A stretch of 64,000 nt of DNA from an uncultured Alphaproteobacteria bacterium (GTDB taxonomy: Bacteria > Pseudomonadota > Alphaproteobacteria > Caulobacterales > Hyphomonadaceae), in contig CAIKWZ010000013.1 in assembly GCA_903831255.1 (NCBI GenBank), positions 1 to 64,000 on the forward strand, in the 5' to 3' direction. Shown piece by piece: positions 1 through 8,408 of the stretch. A model generated the notes under the pieces. That model saw only the letters and a program-made list of their open reading frames with translations, had not been told where the DNA came from and made no database searches. Numbering within the stretch: position 1 is the stretch's first letter; every line of letters begins with the position of its first letter. The position numbers and the translations under genes were made by a program.

Positions 1-114
1 CGCCGCATAGGTCAGCGCGTCGAGATTAAGGACGCTCCAGCCGGTCTCGCCGACCAGACGCCGGCAGAGCGCCGAACCGATGAACCCGGCCCCGCCCGTC
101 ACCAAGACCCTCAT
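1..114 (-). CDS. rfbB: dTDP-glucose 4,6-dehydratase, N-terminal fragment (runs off left edge)
   Basis: Only the first 38 codons are inside the window, starting at the ATG at 114. They encode an N-terminal Rossmann fold: [20 protein letters not shown], with the TGGxGFIG dinucleotide-binding loop of extended short-chain dehydrogenases, followed by the strand ending LNLDALTYA. Family knowledge: LDALTYA is characteristic of RfbB/RmlB, which converts dTDP-glucose to dTDP-4-keto-6-deoxyglucose in the dTDP-rhamnose pathway for cell-surface polysaccharide. An upstream in-frame GTG at 120 is a possible alternative start. The catalytic YxxxK region lies outside the window, so the exact subfamily (RfbB or another sugar-nucleotide epimerase) is inferred from the N-terminus only. 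Confidence 0.8.
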   Translation of the reverse strand, partial: MRVLVTGGAGFIGSALCRRLVGETGWSVLNLDALTYAA

Positions 115-764
115 CGCCACGGCCCTTTCTGTCCCATCCGAGCACACGACCCGGACCCGGCGTTCACCGCTCGCCTTCCGGCCGCAAGCGACCCGACGCA
201 GGCCTAAGCCTCGCTGCCGGCCCCGGTCAAGGCGCGCCTGCCGCTCCCGTCAGGCATCCAGAGGCCGTCGCGCTGTTTGATGCGCCGGGAGATCGCTCTC
301 GTCTCGTTCCGTAATGACGGGTGAAGGCGGATCCGTCCGCTCCAATGGGCCGAAGCGCCACCGGCGATGCCCGGCGTTGTAAACGACATCGACGGCCTCG
401 TTCCCGAACGTCTCCTGTCGGCGCGCTATGCGTGCTTCGCGAAATCGAGAGCCGCCCTTGGGGCAGTCCGTTCCGGTGTGGTCCGGGGCGCGGCCATTCG
501 GCAGTCCGCGCCTCCCGCGGGATGAGATCCTGCCGCCAGTCGAGCCTGTGGGCGCCACGCCTAAAGCCGTGACGAAAGATCCAGCCGCCCGGGTGTGGCT
601 GCGCCGACAGGATGCTTCCTCAAACGCTGTAACCCGTGATGATCAGGTCAGCGACGCTGCTTGCGTCTCTAAGAGCTGATCTCCATAATGATTGCGATGT
701 GGGTGGGGCCCTCTCGCTGCAGATATCGTCAACCGCCTGCCGGCGGTCCGCAGGAGACAGATCT
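115..764. other. Intergenic region without a convincing gene
   Basis: About 650 bases separate the divergent dehydratase and caspase genes. Short open frames exist on both strands, but they are Arg/Pro/Ser-rich, lack ribosome binding sites and overlap each other, as expected by chance in GC-rich DNA. The only structure I can support is the promoter-like pair near the right end, described separately. The 5' region and promoter of the dehydratase must also lie here, but no clear elements are visible. Confidence 0.6.
661..689 (+). promoter_or_regulatory. Putative sigma-70-type promoter of the tandem caspase gene
   Basis: A TTGCGT hexamer (661-666) is followed after exactly 17 bases by CATAAT (684-689). 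These match the -35 and -10 consensus at 4/6 and 5/6. Transcription from about position 696 would give a leader of about 70 nt before the ATG at 765. Seen by eye only. Confidence 0.4.
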
Positions 765-2408
765 ATGATTGGTCGTCGATTCGTGCTGGGAGCGGGAGCC
801 GCTTCGCTGGTCTGGCCAGGCGCGGCTTTTTCTCAGTCTCCTGGCGCCCGAATAGGGCTCGTGATCGGCAACGCCGATTATGGAGGCGCGCTCGACCAAC
901 TGGAAAATCCCATAAACGACGCAAGGGCGATGGCGAAGGCGCTGACCGCCTGCGGCTTCGAGATGATGGAGCCGGTGGAGAACGGCAACAGACAAACCAT
1001 GCTGGCGGCTCTCAACGCCTTCTCAAAAAAGCTGGCTGCTGCGCCGGCGGATGCGGTGGGTTTTCTCTACTACTCAGGACATGGGGCCGCAAACTCCAAG
1101 GGACGGAACTATCTGATCGGCAGCGGCCGCTACGCTGAGATGGATGAAAATGTCTGGACGCGATCTGTCTCCGTCGACGACATGCTCGCACAGCTCGCGG
1201 CCAGCGGCGACGATCGCCCTCAAATCATTTCCATCGACGCCTGTCGCACACCGCTCAACCCTTTGTTGTCCGCGACGCCATCGGCTACCCCCGCGCCGTC
1301 ACCCGTATCGCCGCAGTTAAGGTCTTTCTCGGGCATAAGGGGCGTCGATGTGGCGACCGCGCTGCCCGTCAATCAGTTCATCTCATTTTCCGCGTGGGAA
1401 GGGCAGTTTGCGCGCGACATCGGCAAGTCGAAGGTCCTGGGGCCGTATGCCGAAGCTCTGACCCAACGTCTGGTCGAAGGCGGTCGGCGCGTGCGCGACA
1501 TGTTTGATGAGGTACGGCTCGACGTCCTGGAATCGACCGTGCAGGAACAGGAGCCCATGGGGCTTGTCCGCCTGAAAAAGCCGTCGCGCGACCTGATAGT
1601 GGCCCCGCCTGGCAAGACCGCGCTCATAAAGAGGCAGCGCAGGTCCCTGCGCCAGGCTCTCGTCGTGTCCTGTTCTTACGGCGAGAGACTGCCCAAGACC
1701 CATGAAGACGGCGATCTTGTCGCCCGCGCGCTGGGATCCAGCGGCTTCGAGGTTGTTCGCGAACGAAACCTGCAGCGAAAGGGCCTCTACGATGCGATCG
1801 CACAGCTCCAGCAATCCCTGCGTGAGGCGGGCGAGGCGGCGGTCGGCGTCGTCTACTTTGCCGGCTACGGCGCCTCCAACGCGAAGGCAGCGGCCTCACC
1901 GCGCGAGACGAAGAACTACCTGATCCCGGAGGGCGGGCTCACAAGCCCGGACAAGCTGGAGAAGGAAGCCCTGTCGATCGAAAAAATCATCAGTGGGCTG
2001 CTCCCGGCCCAGGCCGCTGCGGTCGTTTTGCTGATCGATTGCGGGAGACTTTACGGTCCCGCCTCGGCAAGGGACAAGGAGGGAGGATTTCGTGATCAAT
2101 ACAGCGACGAGAAAGTCCTCGTCGCCTTCGCAACAGAAGCTAGACAAATACGCCCAGTCAGGTTTGACAGTGATATATCGCCCTATGCGGCCGCGCTTGC
2201 CGACGAAATCAGGAAACCGGAACGGCGCGGGCTCGAAGACATGCTGCGGGTGGTCGCCGAACGCGTAAAGGCCGCAACAGAGGGCCAGATGACGCCTCGT
2301 CTGATGTCGACGCTCAAGGATCAAAGCAACCCATCCGGGCTGCCTGTTCAGGCATCACCTATCTATTTTCGGGACCAGGAGGGCCTGGATCCTGAGGCTG
2401 AACGTTAA
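765..2408 (+). CDS. Exported caspase-family protein with two caspase-like domains, the second lacking the catalytic histidine
   Basis: 547-aa protein. I chose the ATG at 765 because AGGAGA lies 7 bases upstream and the N-terminus then reads as an exported signal: MIGRRFVLGAGAASL with twin arginines (Tat-like), hydrophobic stretch, and AFSQ as probable cleavage site. Domain 1 (about residues 29-280) is a peptidase C14-type fold: GLVIGNADY strand, catalytic SGHG with His106, and IDACR with Cys160. Domain 2 (about 295-540) repeats the layout, with LVVSCSYGE at its first strand, FAGYG where SGHG is expected (His replaced by Tyr368), and LIDCGR with Cys426. It should therefore be a non-cleaving or regulatory pseudo-caspase domain. 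A proline/alanine-rich linker follows domain 1's Cys (170-185). The gene is the first of three co-oriented genes and near a second caspase gene, suggesting an envelope proteolytic module. Substrate unknown; caspase-type (Arg/Lys or Asp) specificity cannot be read from the sequence. Confidence 0.85.
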   Translation: MIGRRFVLGAGAASLVWPGAAFSQSPGARIGLVIGNADYGGALDQLENPINDARAMAKALTACGFEMMEPVENGNRQTMLAALNAFSKKLAAAPADAVGFLYYSGHGAANSKGRNYLIGSGRYAEMDENVWTRSVSVDDMLAQLAASGDDRPQIISIDACRTPLNPLLSATPSATPAPSPVSPQLRSFSGIRGVDVATALPVNQFISFSAWEGQFARDIGKSKVLGPYAEALTQRLVEGGRRVRDMFDEVRLDVLESTVQEQEPMGLVRLKKPSRDLIVAPPGKTALIKRQRRSLRQALVVSCSYGERLPKTHEDGDLVARALGSSGFEVVRERNLQRKGLYDAIAQLQQSLREAGEAAVGVVYFAGYGASNAKAAASPRETKNYLIPEGGLTSPDKLEKEALSIEKIISGLLPAQAAAVVLLIDCGRLYGPASARDKEGGFRDQYSDEKVLVAFATEARQIRPVRFDSDISPYAAALADEIRKPERRGLEDMLRVVAERVKAATEGQMTPRLMSTLKDQSNPSGLPVQASPIYFRDQEGLDPEAER

Positions 2409-2663
2409 AGTCGGGAAGACCGTGACCTTCCTTGATCAATCCTCTGGCCATCCTCTCTGCTGGTTCAGGTCGTCAGGACCCTCTCACGCTGCCTTTTTTC
2501 TTTAGCCCGCTCGTCAGGCGCCCGGAACGGCCTCCCACGTCTGATATCCGGCCCTGCCGATTTCGTCCGACGCGCCCCCAGGCGGATCCCATCCCGTCCG
2601 GACGGCTCCCTTGCATGCACCCAGACCCAATGAGATGGTGTCGGTCAACTCATACCAGATGCG

Positions 2664-2704
2664 CGTTGCGCGCAGGGCCTTTCTGAGCCCCGCGCGCAAC
2701 GTTT
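2664..2704 (+). terminator. Strong stem-loop with short T-run just upstream of the trypsin-like gene
   Basis: CGTTGCGCGC (2664-2673) and its perfect complement GCGCGCAACG (2692-2701) form a 10-bp GC-rich stem. Inside it, after one A/C mismatch, GGGC (2675-2678) pairs with GCCC (2687-2690) around an 8-base loop. TTT follows directly at 2702. This has the architecture of an intrinsic terminator for plus-strand transcription coming from the caspase gene. It ends only 28 bases before the ATG at 2733, so it could also act as an attenuator or mRNA-stabilising leader hairpin. The remaining upstream gap (2409-2663) shows no gene. Confidence 0.6.
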
Positions 2705-2732
2705 CCTAGGATCCAACGAGCCCGGAGCCCCC

Positions 2733-4427
2733 ATGATCCCCTCCCGATCCATCGCCGCCAGCCTTCTTCCGATATTCCTTAGCCTTGCCCTGCCCGCATG
2801 CTCGCCGCGCAATGAAGAGGTGAAGTCGCTCTTCCCGCCCCAGGGGGCCGCAGCGCAGACGGCGATGATCGCTGCCGCTGAGGCTGCCCCTCCTTCATCC
2901 GTCTCAGCCGCCGCGCCCGCCCCTCAGACAGAGGTCGCCTGTCAGCCCCGCGGCCTGCCGGAATATGCCACGCGCATGGTGGGCGCGGAGCCCGCCTCAA
3001 TCACAAACTGGCCGGGCTTCGCCGCCATCGGCGCCGTGTCCCTCGATGGAACCGACAGCGTGTTCTTCTGCGGGGGCGTCCTGGTCGACCCGACGACCGT
3101 GATCACCGCTGCGCACTGCCTCGATAAAACACGGCGGCGCGCGGACGGAACCCTTGTGCTTACAAACTCAGATTATGCCGGCTACCGCCTCGCCGTGCTC
3201 GCCAATGAGGGCGATATCCGCAATGACGGTCCGCTGACGCGGGCTCGGGTCATTCGCGGCGATGTCTACCGGGAAGGCGATAAGGCCTACAACCCGACGA
3301 CCGTCGCCAATGACATCGCCTATCTCGTTCTCGAACGCCCCCTGCCGGGACCCTATGCGCGCCTCGCCGGATCGGACATCGCCAATCCGGGCCTGCCCGG
3401 CCACCTCCTGTGGGCCGCCGGGTTCGGACAGCTCGGCGAGACGCCCTCAGGTCAGCCCATTCCGGTGCGCTCCGGAGGCACCACACTTGCCCAGTCCACC
3501 ACTTTAAGGGATGCGGTCCTGCCGCGGGTTGAGCCCGCAGCGTGCGACACGGCCTATGACGGCGCCATCGACGATCGCCGGCAGATCTGCACGGGCTGGA
3601 AGCGCGGCGGGCGGGACACCTGTTATGGCGACAGCGGAGGTCCGCTGGTCGCGATCGGTGCTGACAGCTGTCCCTATGTGGTCGGCCTCACCAGCTTCGG
3701 ATCGCGCGCGGGATGCGGAGCGGCGAACGCCTTCGGGGTTTATACGCGCGTCTCCCACTATCGATCCTGGATCGCATCCCACGCGCCCGGCGCCCAGTTT
3801 ACGGACGCTGCGCCCCCGGCCATGGGAGCTGAAGCAACCTCCCGCTTTCTTGAACTTATGATCGACCAGTTCGCCAAACCCGCAGGCTCGGTGCGCGTCG
3901 AGATGATCGAGCGCTCAACCTCAAAACCCTTCCCGGTCGAAGGCGGCCGCATGGTGGTGAAGGCGGGCCAGGAGATCGTCTACAAAATCGCAGCCGCAGA
4001 GCCGGCCGAAGGCCAGCTCCTCCTCGTCGATCGCCGGCAGGCGCGCACGGCCGCCGACGGCCAGCTCTCGCGCGAATATGTGGTGCTCTATCCCAACGCC
4101 GCCCTCAGCGCGGGCAAGGCGCCTCAAAAAGTCTCCGCTCAGGGCCTGACGATAGGAGAGGGAGGCGTGCGCCTCCGGGCGAGCGTCGAGGACGCGCAAG
4201 CGGCAAGCGAGCGCGGAGAACTTATCGCCCTCGTCCTTCCCGCCAGCATCGACCTTTCCGGCCTCATTGCGCCCCCCGTCGCCACGAAAGGGTTCTCGCT
4301 CGAGGCAGGCGATAACGACGAGAAAGCCATCGAAGAGATCGAGACAGTCTCAGCGCTCATCAGGGCTGACGCCGCGAACGCCTCGAGCTTCGCCTCGGCC
4401 AGCCTGCCTTACGAGATCCGGCGATGA
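2733..4427 (+). CDS. Trypsin-like serine protease lipoprotein with C-terminal DUF4384-like domain
   Basis: 564 aa. The signal peptide ends in a lipobox, LPAC, giving lipidated Cys23 and placing the enzyme on the envelope. The S1 (chymotrypsin-fold) protease domain spans about residues 80-350, with the full triad: TAAHC (His128), NDIA (Asp194) and GDSGGP (Ser301). Asp295, six residues before the serine, is the S1-pocket aspartate typical of Arg/Lys-cutting trypsins. Paired cysteines (113/129, 271/286, 297/313/328) fit disulfides. The C-terminal part (about 365-545) reads like DUF4384: GQEIVYKI, VVLYPN and ELIALVLP in order. DUF4384 is usually found next to bacterial caspase domains, so this fusion links the trypsin to the neighbouring caspases. 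Residues 24-70 are an Ala/Pro-rich linker. Activation site and substrate are not evident. Confidence 0.85.
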   Translation: MIPSRSIAASLLPIFLSLALPACSPRNEEVKSLFPPQGAAAQTAMIAAAEAAPPSSVSAAAPAPQTEVACQPRGLPEYATRMVGAEPASITNWPGFAAIGAVSLDGTDSVFFCGGVLVDPTTVITAAHCLDKTRRRADGTLVLTNSDYAGYRLAVLANEGDIRNDGPLTRARVIRGDVYREGDKAYNPTTVANDIAYLVLERPLPGPYARLAGSDIANPGLPGHLLWAAGFGQLGETPSGQPIPVRSGGTTLAQSTTLRDAVLPRVEPAACDTAYDGAIDDRRQICTGWKRGGRDTCYGDSGGPLVAIGADSCPYVVGLTSFGSRAGCGAANAFGVYTRVSHYRSWIASHAPGAQFTDAAPPAMGAEATSRFLELMIDQFAKPAGSVRVEMIERSTSKPFPVEGGRMVVKAGQEIVYKIAAAEPAEGQLLLVDRRQARTAADGQLSREYVVLYPNAALSAGKAPQKVSAQGLTIGEGGVRLRASVEDAQAASERGELIALVLPASIDLSGLIAPPVATKGFSLEAGDNDEKAIEEIETVSALIRADAANASSFASASLPYEIRR

Positions 4428-4572
4428 GAACCGGAGTTTTCCTGATGCGGATCAAGGCCGGGACGTTTGCCTGCCCGCAGAGGGAACAGGATGGGACAGG
4501 CGGGGCAGGACATGACAGAGCTCCTTAAGGCGCTCGCCTCGTAAGGATGAAGCCTTAAAGACGGAGTACGAC

Positions 4573-5787
4573 ATGGCGCCGACCCCCTTGCGATCCGCCC
4601 TTCTGCTGAGCGCTCTCACAGCCGTCTCCGCCTGCGCCTCCTCCTCCCCGCGACGACCGGTTCCCGAGTTCCGCAACGGGCTTGGGCCTGACTTGCGGGT
4701 CTTCTCCGACAGCGCCTGCCTCAGCCCGACCGCCGTGCGCTCGGGCGGGCTCGGGGCCCTCGGCGTTCTGGTCAAGGGCGTCGCCGGCATAGCGGTCAAA
4801 TCGTTCGGACGGTTTCTTGAAGAGGCCGGATCGCCCGAAATTGAAACCGCCTCGAGCGTCCATCCCTCCCTCTTCTTCGAGACCTCGGTTACCGAACGCA
4901 ATCCCGCCCCGGAGCTCAACCCGGACCTGCGCTGCCTCTACATCATCCGGGACGGCTTCCAGCTCAGCGGTCTCGACGCCAAGGCGCCGCCCGATCTCAC
5001 GCAAACCTGGCGACGCCTCGGGGTCACCAGCACGCCGTCCCTCTACGCCATGGTCCGGCTCGATCCGGCTGAGGACGGCAGCGGTCATTTCAAGGGAAGC
5101 CTGCTCGACTTCACCGTGCAGCGCTTTGCGCGCCCCGGGGCGGAGGCCGGACGCGATCTCGTCATCATCCTTGAGTTCGCAATCCCGTCCGGCGGGCGGC
5201 AATACCGCGTCACCGCCAATGGCGAGATCATCTCCGACCCCATCGGACCGTTTGCGCGCGGGAGCCTGCTGCTGCCCGGCTCGCACGCCGGAGAGTATCT
5301 GCGCGAACCTGATCTCACCGGCATGGAGACCGGATGGATGACCGCGCCCGCCCCGCGCCCGGGAGACGGTCAGCGGGCGGTCAATGTCTATGTCGACGTC
5401 GTCGAGATGAAGAAGGGCAATCCCTTCCTCGCCGATATCGGACGGTTCATCCAGTCCGAGGCCATGGGCCGCGCGGTCCAGAGCGAGGCCGACAAGCTCG
5501 TCAATCCCGAAGAGAGCGAGGCGCTCCAGGCAGCCGAGACCGTTCAGGCGCGAAAGGCTCAGCTCAGCCTTGTCCAGAAGCTCGAAGTGTCCTCCCTCAA
5601 CGCGCGCGAAACCCTCGAGGACGCCGGAAGCCGTCCATCTGAACGTCTGACGGCCGCCCAGAGGCTCGAAACGGACATGCAGGCCATCGAACTCCGGCGC
5701 CTCGAAGAGGGATGGCGGGGCGATTATCCTGAAAGCGCGCTCGCCGCCGCAAAAGATCTCGCCAGCCGGCTAAGACAAACGCCCTGA
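4573..5787 (+). CDS. Lipoprotein of unknown function in the caspase/trypsin cluster
   Basis: 404 aa. The N-terminus has a lipoprotein signal with lipobox VSAC (Cys21). I do not recognise the rest. Residues about 30-260 alternate short beta strands and charged loops. Residues about 290-400 are helix-prone and Glu/Arg/Ala-rich (SEADKLVNPEESEALQ, then repeated RLE/LEE heptad-like runs), suggesting a coiled-coil tail. It starts 145 bases after the trypsin gene on the same strand. The gap contains CCTTAAGG and a longer TTAAGGC/GCCTTAA inverted repeat (4525-4531 and 4552-4558), so it may have its own control. It converges with the second caspase gene. Position suggests a structural partner or substrate of the envelope proteases; this is inference only. 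Confidence 0.7.
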   Translation: MAPTPLRSALLLSALTAVSACASSSPRRPVPEFRNGLGPDLRVFSDSACLSPTAVRSGGLGALGVLVKGVAGIAVKSFGRFLEEAGSPEIETASSVHPSLFFETSVTERNPAPELNPDLRCLYIIRDGFQLSGLDAKAPPDLTQTWRRLGVTSTPSLYAMVRLDPAEDGSGHFKGSLLDFTVQRFARPGAEAGRDLVIILEFAIPSGGRQYRVTANGEIISDPIGPFARGSLLLPGSHAGEYLREPDLTGMETGWMTAPAPRPGDGQRAVNVYVDVVEMKKGNPFLADIGRFIQSEAMGRAVQSEADKLVNPEESEALQAAETVQARKAQLSLVQKLEVSSLNARETLEDAGSRPSERLTAAQRLETDMQAIELRRLEEGWRGDYPESALAAAKDLASRLRQTP

Positions 5788-5826
5788 ACGCCCGGACCCC
5801 GCGTCTCCCGATATACGTTTCTCCCC

Positions 5827-5853
5827 CGGCCTTGCGATAACAGCGCGAGGCCG
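5827..5853. terminator. Hairpin between convergent genes, likely bidirectional terminator
   Basis: CGGCCTTGCG (5827-5836) pairs with CGCGAGGCCG (5844-5853) through ten positions with a single T-G wobble, closing a 7-base loop ATAACAG. It sits in the 77-base gap between the ends of the convergent lipoprotein and caspase genes. No long T-run follows on either side, so termination efficiency is uncertain. Confidence 0.5.
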
Positions 5854-5864
5854 CCTTCCCTCTC

Positions 5865-7694
5865 TCAGCGGGTTGCGGGACGAAGGGAGAAGCGGTCGGG
5901 CATGCGGTCGGTGAAATCCGGGATCTGCGCCTTGCCTGTCTCATCCGAGACCTGCCTCTGCACCTGATCGAGGATGGTCACCGCATCGGGATCGGGCGCC
6001 TCGCGGATCGCTTTCGAGAGGGTGCGGGCGTAGATCCCGTTATCCTTCGCCTTTTCTCCAAAGCGCGTCGCATAGGCGATGATGTCGTCTGCGGTCGTGC
6101 GCCAGGCGATGGCGCTGAACCCGCGATCGCCGCCGCCTTCCATCTTCAGCACGTCGCGACAGGCGTCGAAGATAAACACCAGACGCTCAGCCCCCGCGCT
6201 CGCCAGACCTCCGACAACCGCATCCACCGACACGCCCTGGCTCTCGACCAGCGAGACATTCGCCTGACGCAGGCTGATCGGGAGAAGATAGGTCTGGCCT
6301 TTCGACGGGGTCGCCACACCGTGCCCCGCATAATAGAAGACCGCCGAGGCCTCCCCTCCTGCAGCGCGAGCCTGCTTCAGACGCTCGCGAAACGCGCTGA
6401 GCGCCTCGGACAAGCCGTCCGTGCCGAGATTTTCGCAATAGGTCACCGAGAAACCCGAGGCGGCGAGCGCCTGGCTCATCTCCTCCCCATCGCGTCGCGC
6501 GAAGGTCAGCGCAGGGATCCCTGCGCCCGTATAACTCTCATTGGCGATCACCAGAGCCAGACGCCCCGGCCCGCCCGTGGCGGGCGTGGGCGGGCGGCAG
6601 AGCCCGATCTCTCCGGCGAGGGGCGCTCCCCGAGGCGCGGCGGTCGCAGCCCCCGGAGCTGAAACCGCCGGAGAGGCCGTTCGGCTCGCCTGTTCGCTGC
6701 TAAGGAAGATCGCTTCAGGGGTGCGGACATCAATCACCCGCGGAAAGGTCCGCACGGTCTGGTCGATCCGGCGACCGTTGATCTCGACGGTCCTTGAGAA
6801 GGTGAGCACGAGGGGCAGATTTCCTGAGGCGCGGGGCCTGACCGACCACAGCCAGCGCGTGGTCTCGCCAGGCTCGACCGCCTGCTCGCCCTCGGAGAGC
6901 TCCTCGATTGCGAAATCCCCCCCTGTGAGGGAGGCCTTCATGAACGGATAGACTTTGAGATCGGCCATCGCGATCTCGGCCGGATCGCTCATCGACAGCG
7001 TTTCCATGATGTCGGCGGCAAGACGGGAATCGAGGATGGATTTCGCCTCTCCGGCCACGATCGAACCCACCGCCGCAGACAGGAAATAAGGCTGATCGCT
7101 CACCATGACCCGCGGTGCGTGCCAGGCCATCCGTCCGTTGAGCGCCACCGTCTTAGGCGGGAGAGTCTGAGGCGGCGCCATCGACGGCGGCGGAGTTGGA
7201 GGGCCCGGAGGCCTGACGCCGGCTGCGATCGGTTCGCTTATGTCCTTATCCGGTGAGGGGTCGGGAGACGGACGATCTTCGACATCGTCCTCGCGTGCCT
7301 CGATCGCCCGAATGGGCTCAGGGGCCGGTAAAGGCGCGCCATCCACGCTAAACCCGATCGCGCCGCCTACGCCCCGACCCAGATAACGACTGTCGCGCGC
7401 CCCCGCCATCTCCTCGGCGACAGCGGCCAGGCGAGCTGCATCCGCCTGATACGTCTCCGCGAGCGCGCCAGCGCCCGCCTCATCGACGGGGGCCTCGCCC
7501 GCACCCGGAGGATCGACCTCCATCATCTCTGACGGATCCATCTCCGCAGGCGCCTCCACCGATGCCCCGGAGTAAGGAGAACAGGCGAGCGCGAGACACG
7601 CCAAAGACAAGGTCAGCATCCAGACCGCCGCATGTCTAACGACCGAACGGACAGGAGGCCGGCCGACAGGGACCGTTGAACAGGCCATGGTCAT
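5865..7694 (-). CDS. Caspase-family lipoprotein with N-terminal beta-rich domain
   Basis: 609 aa. The signal peptide ends at a lipobox, LALAC (Cys38). Residues 45-180 are an acidic, Pro/Ala-rich linker. Residues about 185-330 form a beta-rich domain of the kind found before caspase or TIR effectors (motifs DLKVYPFMKASLTG, EGEQAVEPG, TRWLWSVRP). Residues about 372-605 are a C14 caspase domain: LALVIANESY, catalytic AGHG (His458) and FDACRD (Cys512), all intact. It is encoded opposite to the tandem caspase and trypsin genes and converges on them. Two M residues precede the hydrophobic core; the start at 7694 is the longest reading and translation from codon 3 is equally possible. As an outer-membrane or inner-membrane lipoprotein it would act in the periplasm, unlike defence-type cytosolic caspases. 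Confidence 0.85.
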   Translation of the reverse strand: MTMACSTVPVGRPPVRSVVRHAAVWMLTLSLACLALACSPYSGASVEAPAEMDPSEMMEVDPPGAGEAPVDEAGAGALAETYQADAARLAAVAEEMAGARDSRYLGRGVGGAIGFSVDGAPLPAPEPIRAIEAREDDVEDRPSPDPSPDKDISEPIAAGVRPPGPPTPPPSMAPPQTLPPKTVALNGRMAWHAPRVMVSDQPYFLSAAVGSIVAGEAKSILDSRLAADIMETLSMSDPAEIAMADLKVYPFMKASLTGGDFAIEELSEGEQAVEPGETTRWLWSVRPRASGNLPLVLTFSRTVEINGRRIDQTVRTFPRVIDVRTPEAIFLSSEQASRTASPAVSAPGAATAAPRGAPLAGEIGLCRPPTPATGGPGRLALVIANESYTGAGIPALTFARRDGEEMSQALAASGFSVTYCENLGTDGLSEALSAFRERLKQARAAGGEASAVFYYAGHGVATPSKGQTYLLPISLRQANVSLVESQGVSVDAVVGGLASAGAERLVFIFDACRDVLKMEGGGDRGFSAIAWRTTADDIIAYATRFGEKAKDNGIYARTLSKAIREAPDPDAVTILDQVQRQVSDETGKAQIPDFTDRMPDRFSLRPATR

Positions 7695-8408
7695 AATCAG
7701 GATCCCCGAAACCTAAGCCGGAGCAGTATCGCAGATGCAGGTGGACCGCCGCAACGCTGTTCGCCTTTGTCCTGGGACAAGCGCGGGACAGAGATCGCTC
7801 GGTGTCGCCTCGACATCGAGCGCCAACCGATCCTGCCCGAGCTTCAACGCAGCCACATCGCACGCTCTGAACAGTATCTGGCGCGTGGCCAAAGCAAACG
7901 GACAGCGCCAGCATAGCGCGCATGGGCCGCCGCCCTGACCGCGCGACGGCGCAGCGCATCCAGCATAGTATCGTCGAGATGACGGATCAGAATTTGGCCC
8001 GTCGACAGGCCGTAAAATCGGATTGATATCAATAAAATCACAGACATGGATGCGCCAGACGTCATCGATGCGGTCGATCGGCGTCTCGACGCGGAGGCGG
8101 GGACGAGGCAGGCGTCCTCGAGAATGAGGGCGCCGAACCGGGCGGGAAGCTCGCTGTCCGATGCATCCCGTGCTTTTAGCAGGCCATGGCGAGGTCCGCC
8201 GAAGCTCGCCGACGCCGGGGAGCGTGAGACGGCGTCTGGCCGCTCAATCTGCGGAACCGATAAGGATCATGGGGTCCTGAAGCAGGGCTTTGAGACTTTC
8301 CGAACGGAAGCCTCCGCCAACCCGGGCCCGCGCCCGGATAACCTCTTGCAGAGGAGCGAATTTGACCCATATCAAAAGTCTTTGGACGTCGAGGACGCGG
8401 GGACGAAC
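7695..8408. other. Intergenic region with a perfect 12-bp palindrome
   Basis: The 714 bases separate the divergent caspase lipoprotein and AbgT genes. A reading frame extends upstream of the AbgT start, but its translation is low-complexity and unlike transporter sequence, so I see no gene here. The one clear structure is ATTGATATCAAT at 8022-8033, a perfect palindrome in an AT-rich patch (flanked by AAAATC on both sides). It could be a repressor or FNR-like operator (TTGAT and ATCAA halves without the usual 4-base spacer). It lies 376 bases from the AbgT ATG. Confidence 0.4.

Noticed and set aside
8046-8408. N-terminal extension of the AbgT reading frame
   Set aside because: Translation is low-complexity and unlike transporter sequence; the family begins at 8409.
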